From: Peronospora farinosa
Taxonomy: Eukaryota; Oomycota; Peronosporomycetes; Peronosporales; Peronosporaceae
DNA: 18,486 nucleotides
Assembly (NCBI GenBank): GCA_947646735.1
Contig: CANTFK010000589.1
Location: 1 to 18,486 of the forward strand
Direction of reading: 5' to 3'
A program made the translations under genes and the position numbers. The notes under the pieces are model-generated. The model did no database searches. It was not told where the DNA came from and worked only from the letters and a program-made list of their open reading frames with translations. Shown here in pieces: positions 9,186 to 17,787 of the stretch (the first letter of the stretch is position 1; every line of letters starts with the position of its first letter).

Positions 9186-10202
9186 CTAAGTTAGAAGTGT
9201 CACTAGGGCAACATTATGTCTCTTTGGCATTCGCGCCAAAAGAATTAAGGGGCCCTCCCCAATAAGACTCGGGCTGCGCACAAACGAGATTGGCTTGCGA
9301 GGATGACGCAGTACGTTATTATGAAACGGTGTTTCACCCGTACTGGCGTGAGTACTATTACTAATAGCAAACTTCACGAATGGCAATTGCTTGCTCCATT
9401 ACAGAGGAGTCGCTATTGTGCGCAATACAGCCGTCACGACTCGATTGGCTCGTTCTGTTTAGCCATCGGTGTAGGGATGATCAGCGGTTGACATGTGGAC
9501 CTTGCTACCTAGCAGCTCAAACACATGCCGCCAAAAACCTGGCGTGAAACGCGGACCCCGATCCGATACTATGGACTCGGGCATCTCTACACATGATCCA
9601 GAAACAAGAGGCAGCCTCTTTTCCTGAGATCTTGGTGCTACATGGTGCCAAATGCACCATCTTGCTCAGCTGTCTACAAAGACAACAAGCTCCGTCCTGC
9701 CTTTATGGTCAGGCGGTAAGCCAAACATAACGTCCAAGCTGACCAACTTCCAACGATCCGTTGGAATCTGCAGTGACTTCAGTGGCGCACTGTTCGAAGG
9801 TGCAGGCTTTATGCGCTTACACTCTTCACAAGAACGAATATAGTTGGCTACCCACCGGTATAGGTGAGGCCACCAAAATTCTTCTGACACTCGTAAGAAT
9901 GTCTTTTCACGGCCCAGATGCCCACTAGATGGAGCATCATGGCAATCGTGAAGTATCATCAGCTTGACATCTGTGTCATGAGGGTCATAGATTCTCAAGG
10001 GATCACAGGGTGACAGTTGATGCCATAACAGGCCATCACTGTAACTTAAACGATTAAGCTTCGCTTTCAAGTGCAACGGAAGGGTAACCTTTCGTCCACC
10101 AAAATGATCCAACAGCAGGCGACAATGTTCGTCCTGACTGTAACACTCCTTTATATCGGAGGCCATTGAGCTCGTCACATGGTAGGCCTTCATGCCTGCC
10201 AA
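9186..10202 (-). pseudogene. Gypsy integrase core (broken)
   Basis: The zinc-binding HHCC module is visible as HDCHDAPSSGHLG followed by RSCEECKRIKP. The catalytic triad is in one phase: D at 9732-9734 (SLDVMFG), D at 9561-9563 (IVSDRGP) and E at 9453-9455 (TERANR). Spacing is 56 and 35 residues between them, the second being the canonical D35E. At least three in-frame stops interrupt it, one replacing the residue before TERANR. Downstream frame at 9186-9386 carries FVKFAISNSTHASTGETPF, the conserved integrase region after the triad. Confidence 0.9.
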
Positions 10203-10244
10203 TGTTGACGACTAACCTTGTGCTTTCGCACGAGACATATTTTC

Positions 10245-10740
10245 TTAGTGCCTTGCCTCAAATTCTGGTCTGCGCGATAACGCTTCAGCCAAGACATTCG
10301 ACTTACCTGGCTTGCATTCAACTTTGAAATTGAATTCAGAGATGAATGTTAGCCATCTCAGCATCCTAGGCGAGAGGTGCGATGAATTTATAGCGGCCCG
10401 CAGTGATGCGTGATCCGTATAAACCACATAAGTTTCGGTGCTTTAGAGGTGCGCGCGAAATTTAACAAGAGCATACCTAATTGAAAGTATCTCCCTGTTA
10501 TGCACAGGGTAATTCAGCTCTGCGTCTTTCAAACGCCGAAACTGATACGAAATGACACGGTCAATGCCGCTGTCATCCTTCTGCATGAGCGCGCTGCCGA
10601 TTGCAAAATTGCTTGCATCACAGACGACGCTAAAGGGCGTATCCGCGTCTAGCAATGCCAAGACCGGTGCCTCTACAAGAGATTGATTCACTGATGTGAA
10701 CGCATCTACTTGCTCCCTAGACCAAGTCCATTCTGTATCC
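10245..10740 (-). pseudogene. Gypsy RNase H domain (broken)
   Basis: The domain reads in order VVCDASNFAIGSALMQ (first catalytic Asp), LNYPVHNREILSI (catalytic Glu) and VYTDHASLRAAI (catalytic Asp), ending in LSRRPEF, the usual boundary with integrase. A stop separates the parts at about 10443. RNase H removes the RNA template during reverse transcription. Confidence 0.9.
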
Positions 10741-11940
10741 TTTTAAAAAGGTCAGACAATGGCTTAGTCTGCTCCGCATAATTCTTGATGTACCTATGCA
10801 AGTAATTAGCGAGCCCAAGGAATTGGCGCAGATCCTTCACATGTCGTGTGACTGGCTATTCCTCGATCGCCTTTACCTTTTCAGGGTCTGCTCGTACACC
10901 ATGTGTACACACTATGCAGCCCAGCACAGGTATCTCGGGGACCCCTATTACGCACTTTTGCAAATCAACGTATAATTGGACGTCCCTAGAGTGTACATCA
11001 CAGCATCTTAATGGTGCTTGTGCGACTCTATTGCTCTCAGACCGTCCCCCGCCCTACTATGCAAGAATACATCGTCAAAGTAATGGGGCGCGTAGGCACG
11101 GCGCTGACGCATCACGTGAGCCACCACTCGGTTGAATGTTTATGGAGCCTTTTCGACCCTTGTGGCATCACAAGCTACTCCCACAGCATACCTCTTGGGG
11201 TGTTTACTGCCGTTTTGGCTACATCGGTATCTCTCATGAGAACCTGATAGTAGCCATCCTTCAGATCCAACGCGGAAAAGATAGTTGACTTTCCCATGGA
11301 ATTCAACAAAACATCTTTCCGCGGGATCGGCGTTTGAGCTGGAATGGTGGCCGTGTTCAGCTTATTATAAGCGTGAACCACGCGCCATCCGCCTGTTGCG
11401 TTACGCACACAGAAGGTCGGGCTGCAGTGGGGCGGCTTGCTCTCACGTACTTGTCCCGCCTTGGCTCCTTTGTCGAAGAACTCATCGATTTAATCGGCTT
11501 ATTCCTCTGGCAACAGCCATTGCCTGGTCACACAATTCTTGGTTCCAGGCTCCAGGTCAATTTCGTGCCTGATGCTCCTATCGGCCGGTAGGCGGCTCGG
11601 CACTTCTGCTGGAAACATTTCCACAGAACATCATAGAACGGGCTGTCCTTCAAGGCATCCCAGCCTTGAGCAGCGAACCGTTTCTTTTTTCGGTCTCCAA
11701 GACGCTCTCGTTCATTGTGGACGACGAGCAACAGTCCAACACGTTCTCTTCTGGAACTGGTGCGACTATCTCGTGGATCTTTCCTTCCTTTAGTCCGGAT
11801 AGAAACCGATCCCACGTCATTTCCGAGAGATTTACTATCTCCTCGGCAGATGCCAAGACAAGTTGGAGCATATCAACTGAGGATGCCTCCGGCATTTTGT
11901 CTTCGACAACCTCGAACAACACGTTCGTAGGTCCGTCCTC
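10741..11940 (-). pseudogene. Gypsy reverse transcriptase (broken)
   Basis: From 11922 downward come the pre-RT segment NVLFEVVEDKMPEASSVD, the fingers region GGWRVVHAYNKLNTATIP with TPIPRKDV, the palm motif FSALDLKDGYYQV, TPRGMLWEW, and the catalytic box YFDD at 11071-11082. The thumb and connection region follows (RQFLGLANYLHRYIKNYAEQ at about 10830-10780). Several frameshifts and stops split it into at least five pieces. It has the motif order and wording typical of oomycete gypsy elements. Confidence 0.92.
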
Positions 11941-12087
11941 TTAAACCGAGACTGATCCAAGGGTCACTCGTTTCGACTTGCCCTTGATGTATTAGTACAT
12001 CTGGTGCTTGTTCTTCGAGTCACCACGATCTTTGACCTGGAAGAAGGTGTAGTCGCTGTATTAGCCAACGCACTCCTTCTAACCGCA

Positions 12088-12127
12088 CCCTAAACCCTTA
12101 AACCCTTAAACCCTAAACCCTAAACCC
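12088..12127 (+). repeat. Interstitial telomeric repeat
   Basis: About 40 bp of CCCTAAA units, two of them as 8-base CCCTTAAA variants, lie between the reverse transcriptase and protease regions of the gypsy element. TTTAGGG is the telomere repeat reported for oomycetes (and plants). Element coding sequence continues on both sides, so this is an internal tract, not a chromosome end. Confidence 0.9.
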
Positions 12128-12484
12128 AGGCTCATGGCTCTGTGCCGGTTCTTGTGGCGCTTGAATTCCTGTCAGCCCACCATCAACTTCCACAAGCTTT
12201 CAGATTTGTGCAGGAGTATTGGACGCATGACTACTTGCCATCGTCCCATTCACTACACCAGTCTTTTCGACCTGGGTAGGAATATGTGTCACCTAAATTT
12301 CTGCCAGGGAACTTCTAACTACATCACTCCTTTCGAGCTGGGTAGTACCTGGTGTCGATTGACATACCGTCATCACAACCTCGACCGTGTTGGACACAGC
12401 ATCATCCACATCAGCCTCTCGCAGGAGCACATCCTTTCCGGTGTCCTGCGTAGAGTTAGCGACTGTGCGTATACGCCAGTCTTT
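12128..12484 (-). pseudogene. Gypsy protease-RT linker with three 66-bp repeats
   Basis: The minus frame is mostly open with a few stops and encodes an acidic, Thr/Val-rich spacer. Three units of 66 bp (22 codons) start at 12187, 12253 and 12319 on the plus strand. The second and third agree well over their first 40 bases, CTACAYCASTCYTTTCGASC being shared. The plus-strand open frame over this stretch is a shadow. Confidence 0.65.
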
Positions 12485-12760
12485 TCATGGTTGGTGTTTA
12501 GCCAACCAAGGCATGCCTAGGATGAGGTCATACGGACCCTCCATACCTAGCACTGCGAACTTCTCATTACAATAGAAGTCACTAAATCTGAATGCGAGTT
12601 CAACTTGTACTTCCTCCGATATGACGAGCGCACCGTTCGATAAACTAACGGTCACCTCTTTTTGCTTGCCATCCTGGCAAAGCGACTCATAACTCGCCGG
12701 ACTCTTTTTCAGAGCCGAAAGCTTCAAACATTCTGTGATGCACCCGAATCAACGAGAGTG
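12485..12760 (-). pseudogene. Gypsy retropepsin-type protease (broken)
   Basis: The active site LVDSGASQN is read with DSG at 12742-12750, and the C-terminal hydrophobic motif YDLILGMPWLAKHQP ends at 12485. The intervening frame from 12727 is open. Upstream of the active site, stops separate it from gag. Aspartic proteases of this type work as dimers and process the polyprotein. Confidence 0.88.
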
Positions 12761-12913
12761 TCATCACTAGGTCATAGCCTCGTACTCGAGCGCTATAGAC
12801 CAAAAGGGTTGAGGTCCGAGCTATCGGTACCTCAGGGACTATGCTACCCATTTGTTCGATCACTCTGAGCTTAGGGGTAGCTTCAGAGTCCGCGACAGTA
12901 AGGCATCCCGCCC

Positions 12914-13890
12914 CTACTGCGCTCCCACATTTAACGACCCATCTTGGGCAGCTGCTGAACCCGTGCGTCGTGCACGCTGGTTTTTCGCACCTCCCTTCGG
13001 GTAGGAAGCCTTTTTGCTGGCTGCCTTAGCACCAGCAGCTACTTTGGCATAGCAGCGAGCTATCATATGGCCTCGCTTGCCGCACTTGTAGCAGATCACA
13101 TCGGAATTGCCTAACTCCATAGGAGTGTCATCTGACTTCTCGGCCGATGGCCTGTAATAGGCTGTCGCCGAGACGTTGTTGTAGGATTGCTCCTCAACTA
13201 ATGCTATGTCAATTGCCTCTTCCATCGTCGCTGGCACTTTTCTGAAAAGGGACTGACGCGATGGGCCGTGCCTAAGTCCATTCATGAACGTGGCCATCTT
13301 GATACGTTTTGGTATCGGCTCCCCATTGATGGACGCCGACAGCGAACGCATCTCCCGCACAACTTCTTGCAGAGAGCGTTTCGCCTGTCGTGCTCCAAAG
13401 AAGCGCGCCATAAGCAACACTTCGTTGTTAGGCGGCTGATACATGGCGCGAATCTTTGTTTTAAAGATCGCCCATGATGGAAATGCATCAGCATTTGCCA
13501 TCAGCGCAGAGTATGCCCACTCTGACGCTTTGCCACGCAAGTTGGACATGGCATACGACACCATTCTAGTGTCGTCTTCGATGAGCTGCGCCACTCCACA
13601 TTGCTCAACTGCTAATAGCCAGTGAACAATCGTGTAAGGGGTAGTTCCATCGAACTTCGGAGGGTCCATGCGAATGGGCCTCGGTTAAGTAGGCCGGGCA
13701 GAGAGCGTCTCAACAGTTATGTTGAGCGCCTCATTACGTGCCTGCTCACGCAAAAGCTCATCCTGAGTTTTGCTGATGGACTCAGCCGTGGCTTGGCTTT
13801 TTGCCTTCGAACGCGTTTATACGCTATCCGAGCACAAACGCCTCAAATCGCTCCAACTGAGCAACATGTTGCTCAGGGGATGACAATTTA
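12914..13890 (-). pseudogene. Gypsy gag with CCHC zinc knuckle (5' end broken)
   Basis: An open frame of 251 codons (13669-12914) starts MDPPKFDGTTPY. It contains a capsid-like region (LRGKASEWAYSAL, FKTKIRAMYQPP) and the zinc knuckle CYKCGKRGHMIARC (C-x2-C-x4-H-x4-C), followed by a basic tail that binds nucleic acid. Upstream, the N-terminal part continues to about 13890 in two shifted frames (HVAQLERFEAFVLG, then SISKTQDELLREQARNEA), interrupted by stops, so the true gag start is lost. Confidence 0.9.
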
Positions 13891-14048
13891 AGAGATTGGC
13901 CAGGGCTTGTTTACCAAGTCCCTGCACCAAGTGCTCTGCCACCTCCCTATAATGTTAAGAGAGATAAAATTAATCACTTCAATAAACGTTGAAGGACATC
14001 CGTATCCACACGCACGCTCAGAGAAACGGGTCGTGAGAAGGACTACTA
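13891..14048 (-). other. Gypsy leader between primer site and gag
   Basis: About 160 bp without a credible open frame. It corresponds to the untranslated leader of the element RNA. Confidence 0.5.
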
Positions 14049-14057
14049 GCGCTACCA
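14049..14057 (-). other. Primer binding site, initiator tRNA-Met type
   Basis: Two bases below the 5' LTR end (…CTACA, then CT) the minus strand reads TGGTAGCGC. This is complementary to a tRNA 3' end GCGCTACCA, the end of yeast initiator tRNA-Met and the start of the Ty1 primer site. It fixes the element's 5' end. Confidence 0.75.
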
Positions 14058-14059
14058 AG

Positions 14060-14652
14060 TGTAGACGGGCGCTTCAAAAGAAGCTGCCACGTACTACGCG
14101 GACACACCTTCTAGCAGCGCGAGGGAGCTGTTATACCGTCTTACTTCCGCGTGCGGTGGTGGTGGTGGTGTTGGTCGGCCATTTAAAGCGCTGTACCAAC
14201 CGTTGCCGGTCGCTTTGAACAGTCCGCGCAACAAACAACTAAGAAGTACCTCACTTACGTCACGCAGAAGCTTATACAGCTTCGCACGCGCAGTGTGCGA
14301 TGTTTAGTACATTCAAGACTGACTTGTATTCAATTGAAATTAACTAAATATAAATTTACTTACTGATTGGTTAATAATGCAAAGATCAAATACGCGTCTC
14401 TTTAGAAGCGCATCCTTACGTGCGAGCTTAAAATACAATTAAGCTCGCTGATGACGTCCGTCTGTGACGTCATCATGACGCCTAGTCCCAGCATGGGCGT
14501 CATCCTCATTGAATGTGAATCCATCCATGGATATCGCATTCACGAGGGTGGATCACATTGATGTGGCACACTTGAATGGCAAGCATAAGGTATCTCGTGC
14601 CCTTTTAGGCCAATTGATACTTAGCGAACCGTGTAACGTTTAACCCGTTACA
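14060..14652 (-). repeat. 5' LTR of the gypsy element (593 bp)
   Basis: In plus orientation it begins TGTAGACGGG and ends CCCGTTACA. The outer 22 bases (from 14632) form an inverted repeat, GTAACG / CGTTAC. It contains the single-copy segment from which the 19-bp minisatellite at 870 appears to derive, and a run of TGACGTC-like sites (about 14450-14480). It is longer and clearly diverged from 7531-7967. Confidence 0.9.
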
Positions 14653-15774
14653 CACATCTATATGACCCACACTAGTGAATGTGATATTCATGGATGGGCT
14701 CACATTCGACGGGGATGACACCCAGCTGGGACTAGGCGTCGTGATGACGTCACACACGCACGTCATCAACGAGCTTAAATATATTTTAGCTCGCAAATAG
14801 GGATACACTGTTAAAAAGACGCGTATCCGGTGTATATATATAAGGTAGATCTATATATAATTATTTTTATAAAAAATAAGTCAGTCTTAAATTTGTAAAG
14901 CTTAGCTCACTGGGCAAGAAGCTGAATGCGCTTCTGCATGTCGTAAGTAAAGCTTTTATTTATAAGTTCGTTACGCAGTTCCTTAGGCTACCGGCAAAGG
15001 TTAGTACAGCGCTTCGGCGCCAACCATCACCACCATCGCACGCGGAGGTTAGACGGTTGAACCGCTTCCTCACGTGCTTATATGTGTATACTAGTAGCAC
15101 GTGTCTAGCGGAGCTGCACAACTCTTAAGTTAGAGGAAGACTATCGGCTGAAAGACTTTTGGTTCTAGAGAGCTAAATAAATTTACGGCCAAAAGCCATT
15201 TAGTTTTAAGGAACTAATTAAACGACTTAATAGTCACCCTGTTCTAAGGAACTAGTAAAGAGACTTTTAGTCAGCAAGCAATAAGCTTAAGGTTCAGAGA
15301 ACCAATGCACAGAGTTCAAGAACAAGCTAGAAGCTTAAAGGTTCAGAGAACCAACGCACGAAGTGCACAAGAGAGCAAGTCAGAATGACTTGCGATCTTA
15401 AACTCAAAATGAGAACTGATTTTATGTATGCTTTAAGATTTATGAATAGTCCTACTCTAAGTACACTACACTAGATTAATTACTATAACAGTAATATTAA
15501 TATACAGACTTTGTTATTGGACGATGTATCGTCTAAACATCTGTGTATGATGTACTTAGTACAGCGTTTATCGATTATCGAATCCTAATCGATAAGATAC
15601 GGTATTACCGAATACCGTATCTTAACGCTCATACTTAATACCTCTCTAAAGAGAAGTATCAAAATGCATTATATGCAAATAAGGGAAACTTCAACCGTAA
15701 ACTTTCGGAATGATGTTACAACCGTCGTGTAACCCCGTTACAACGTGTCAGCTTCTTTGAAGTGCCCGTCTACA
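14653..15774 (+). repeat. Inverted LTR of the same family, interrupted by another LTR
   Basis: 14653-15103 and 15743-15774 match the reverse complement of 14060-14652 (shared blocks include GATGACGTCACACACG-like sequence near 14740, TAGTACAGCGCTT near 15003 and GCCCGTCTACA at the end). The first roughly 100 bp of the LTR in this orientation are absent. The body is split by the solo LTR 15104-15742. After the end at 15774 no primer binding site follows, and no polypurine tract precedes its start. Confidence 0.82.
15104..15742. repeat. Solo LTR of a second family inserted in the inverted LTR
   Basis: The insertion separates GTAGCACGTG from TCAGCTTCTTTGAAG, sequences that are contiguous in the other LTRs. 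ACGTG occurs on both sides (15099-15103 and 15743-15747), the size of a gypsy target-site duplication. The right end is CCCCGTTACA. The left end is TCTAG, or TGTCTAG at 15102 if a TG start is required, which would shorten the duplication to 3 bp. The body is dense in short perfect hairpins, for example 15594-15623 (13-bp stem, loop ACCG), 15568-15595 and 15551-15563, and has a 28-base segment repeated at 15283 and 15331. Confidence 0.75.
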
Positions 15775-15868
15775 GTGTGTACCTCCCAAATGACAAGTCT
15801 TAAATACTACGTACCTTTTGAAACCTATCGCATACTTTACGGGTACGTGTAACGTTGAGCCCGTTACA
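15775..15868 (-). repeat. LTR end fragment in opposite orientation
   Basis: It aligns with the last 95 or so bases of the 14060-14652 LTR (shared CGTGTAACGTT and CCCGTTACA end) and begins at the LTR position where the inverted LTR at 14653 starts. Together the two pieces account for one LTR, with the larger piece inverted. Confidence 0.75.
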
Positions 15869-16399
15869 CTAATCTTCCATATTAAGTTACCTCTGCTACA
15901 TGTCTTGGTCCACATCCTCTTCATAACTCTTGTGTATTTGTCCTTCTTGTTGAGGTTCTTTACCGGTATCCAGTCCTTGTCCTTGTCATTGTCGCGGGCC
16001 TTATCCGATCTCTCCTTAATATTACGATATGACTCGTATTTTTCGTTCCAGTTTCCATATCGTCTGCCTCATGGTGGTGCTTGCCGCCCATGCCAGTACC
16101 GCTCAGCCCTTCAGATACCGAAAAGGACCATGATCGCTGCCGCTCTGACCAAAGTTATTTTCCATCTAGGACCCGCTGATCAATTTATCGAACGCCAACT
16201 TGAATTTGTCATCACCACAGCTCGCGATCCTCTTTAACTCAGAGAAGAAATGATCTTCGCTACCACAGCAAGAGCTCCGGTCAGAGTGATAGTCCAGCTT
16301 ATATTATTTTCTCACTGGTATGAGAGACGAAACGAAGTCGTCCTTACCATACCTTACGAGACTCTTTAATCCGTGAATGAGGAGCATAGATAGATCATC
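15869..16399. other. Spacer between LTR remnants
   Basis: About 530 bp lie between two LTR boundaries. An open frame running through 15818-16237 starts at TTG within the LTR fragment and encodes a Leu/Ser-rich sequence without recognisable domains. I see no supported gene here. It may be internal sequence of a transposon too decayed to identify. Confidence 0.4.
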
Positions 16400-16857
16400 T
16401 GTAATGGGGCACCCTCCGACTATACTGATTACAGTATAGTCTACTTTCACTGATTACAGTGAAAGCAGGTGCCTCAAAACCTCACGTACACGTGAGCAGA
16501 GGAAGCTTATCAACTAAACAAACGCTTAGTTGAGAGGGAAAAGAAAACTGTATTTAATATAGTTAACTATCTAATAAAACTAATCTGTTATAACCTATGT
16601 TAACTATATTAAACTACAACTATGTATGTTAAAAACTTGCCCTCCACTCATTGCGCGCGTCCATCGGTCATTGGTCAGCACGTTGGTTGATATGATGGCC
16701 CATATCAACCAATGAGAGGACATCTCCAACTTCAAGGAGATCTAGGGACAATATTATATGAAAAAATAAAATTGTCAAAATATTATTAGCTATAATAATA
16801 TTTTTATTGACACTTCATATAAGTGTCAATATTATGTAACGGGCTCACCCCGTTACA
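16400..16857 (-). repeat. Hairpin-rich LTR of a third element (458 bp)
   Basis: It is bounded by TGTAATGGGG (16400) and CCCCGTTACA (16857), inverted repeats with one mismatch. Perfect inverted repeats fill it: 16418-16441 and 16444-16465 (both with core CTGATTACAG, enclosed by GGCACC/GGTGCC), 16481-16496, 16510-16533, 16553-16567 with 16599-16613 (15-bp stem), 16683-16712, 16779-16802, 16807-16829 and the terminus 16835-16857. A purine-rich tract just beyond its right end, on the minus strand, marks it as a 3' LTR in minus orientation. Confidence 0.8.
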
Positions 16858-16860
16858 TCA

Positions 16861-16871
16861 CTCCCCCCCTC
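16861..16871 (-). other. Polypurine tract of the third element
   Basis: On the minus strand, GGTTGAGGGGGGGAGTGA immediately precedes the LTR start TGTAACGGGG. The layout matches that of the gypsy element at 7968-7983. Confidence 0.6.
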
Positions 16872-16905
16872 AACCAACAGTCACATTAGTGATTGTTTAG
16901 TGACT

Positions 16906-17325
16906 ATGGGAAAGGAGCACTTGTTGAATTTTCTTTCATTCAACAATTTTCACGCTATGACAAAGTCAATGCGCGCCGCTACTGAGGCTTCACAGCCTCA
17001 GCCAGCATACACTAATGTGTCTGCTGGAAGTCAACATCAGCCTGCAACGCCTGTTGCAGGTTCACGTAGCGCTTCGCCGCGTGAAGATGTTGACCCAGAG
17101 TTAGTCGTTGACTACTCTGGTGAGTCGGTTGACGCATCCGACTCAAAGCCACCTGTGTCACTCCCGGGCTCTCCCCAGGGTGATACCTCGTCGTCGAATG
17201 TTACGAAGAGGGATCGTGGTACATTGAGTGAATCAATGTACCGTGAAATGTTCGGGTCGTCTGATGAATCAGACGACTCGCCAAACGAGTCGAAGGATAG
17301 AACCCCGGTGGGGACCGTAAGGTGA
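16906..17325 (+). CDS. Antisense ORF of the third element, probable first exon
   Basis: ATG at 16906 lies 49 nt inside the LTR and the frame runs 139 codons to TGA at 17323-17325. A GTG four bases upstream of the first ATG codon is not needed. The product is Ser/Asp-rich and disordered (SRSASPREDVDPELVVDYSG, GSSDESDDSPNESKD). The frame ends in GGGACCGTAAGGTGA: a GTAAGG donor at 17317 just before the stop. Position, orientation and ending parallel the ORF at 8024, including a VDYxxE element, though overall identity is low. The rest of this element is missing, so a second exon cannot be seen. Confidence 0.45.
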   Translation: MGKEHLLNFLSFNNFHAMTKSMRAATEASQPQPAYTNVSAGSQHQPATPVAGSRSASPREDVDPELVVDYSGESVDASDSKPPVSLPGSPQGDTSSSNVTKRDRGTLSESMYREMFGSSDESDDSPNESKDRTPVGTVR

Positions 17326-17560
17326 TTTCAGTTTTATGGTGAAGTGCTTTCCTAAATTGTGAAGAACCCAGGGGGCCAGTTGGATTGAAAGAACAAGGGG
17401 CCGTGGACTAGGGAGAAGGGACCGCGCACCAGAGAGATGGGACCGGAGATAAAGGGAGCCTCGGAGTGAAGCGATTGTTGGCTGAGAATGTGAAAGACAA
17501 ACAAAGGAGAGGTCATACCCAGGGTACTGTTTAACCGGTACCGAAGGGAGTCAACCATGG
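17326..17560. other. Junction and G-rich repeat-like sequence
   Basis: Past the antisense ORF the element similarity is lost. 17395-17460 shows imperfect units of about 21 bp with AGGGACC or AGGGGCC, which resemble the following minisatellite in reverse orientation. The minus open frame here is a product of this repetition. Confidence 0.45.
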
Positions 17561-17787
17561 CCCTCATTGGTCGACCCTGTCCCTCATCGGTAGACCTGGG
17601 TCCCTCATCGGTCGACCTGGATCCCTCGTTGGTCGACCCGGTCCCTCGCTGGTAGACCTGGGTCCCTCATCGGTCTACCCGGTCCCTCATTGGTAGACCT
17701 GAATCCCTCGTTGGTCGACCCGGTCCCTCGCTGATAGACCTGGGTCCCTCATTGGCCGACCTGGATCTCTCGTCAGTCGACCTCGGC
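17561..17787. repeat. 20-21-bp minisatellite, 11 units
   Basis: Eleven units of CCCTCRTYGGTMGACCYGGRT type, alternating 20 and 21 bp, run from 17561 to 17787. Each contains GTCGAC, GTAGAC or a close variant, GTCGAC being a palindrome. The mix of unit lengths keeps no reading frame, so it is not coding. Confidence 0.88.

Larger units (their letters stand above)
7531..14652 (-). mobile_element. Decayed Ty3/gypsy chromovirus-type LTR retrotransposon
   Basis: On the minus strand the order is LTR (14652-14060), primer binding site (14057-14049), gag, retropepsin, reverse transcriptase, RNase H, integrase, chromodomain, polypurine tract (about 7983-7971) and LTR (7967-7531). The order with integrase last, and a C-terminal chromodomain, define Ty3/gypsy chromoviruses. 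Stops and frameshifts occur in most domains, so it is not autonomous. The bases flanking the outer LTR ends are CAAGC on the left and CACAT on the right: no target-site duplication, so the two LTRs may not be an original pair. Confidence 0.92.

Noticed and set aside
12088..12127. A true telomere or chromosome end
   Set aside because: Element coding sequence lies on both sides and the tract is only about 40 bp with irregular units.
12134..12520. 128-codon plus-strand ATG frame
   Set aside because: It is antisense to the gypsy protease-RT linker, whose repeats explain its openness. Unlike 8024-8822 it has no splice structure or position near an LTR.
13282..13494. Minus-strand 70-codon frame
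   Set aside because: A shadow of gag, which is open in another frame of the same strand with a zinc knuckle and capsid-like sequence.
15818..16237. 139-codon Leu-rich plus-strand frame, possibly a membrane protein
   Set aside because: The start is TTG within an LTR fragment and the hydrophobic part comes from pyrimidine-rich, low-complexity sequence.
17352..17567. Minus-strand frame with repeated GP(I/F/L)SLV
   Set aside because: The repetition follows the 21-bp repeat DNA and not a protein family.
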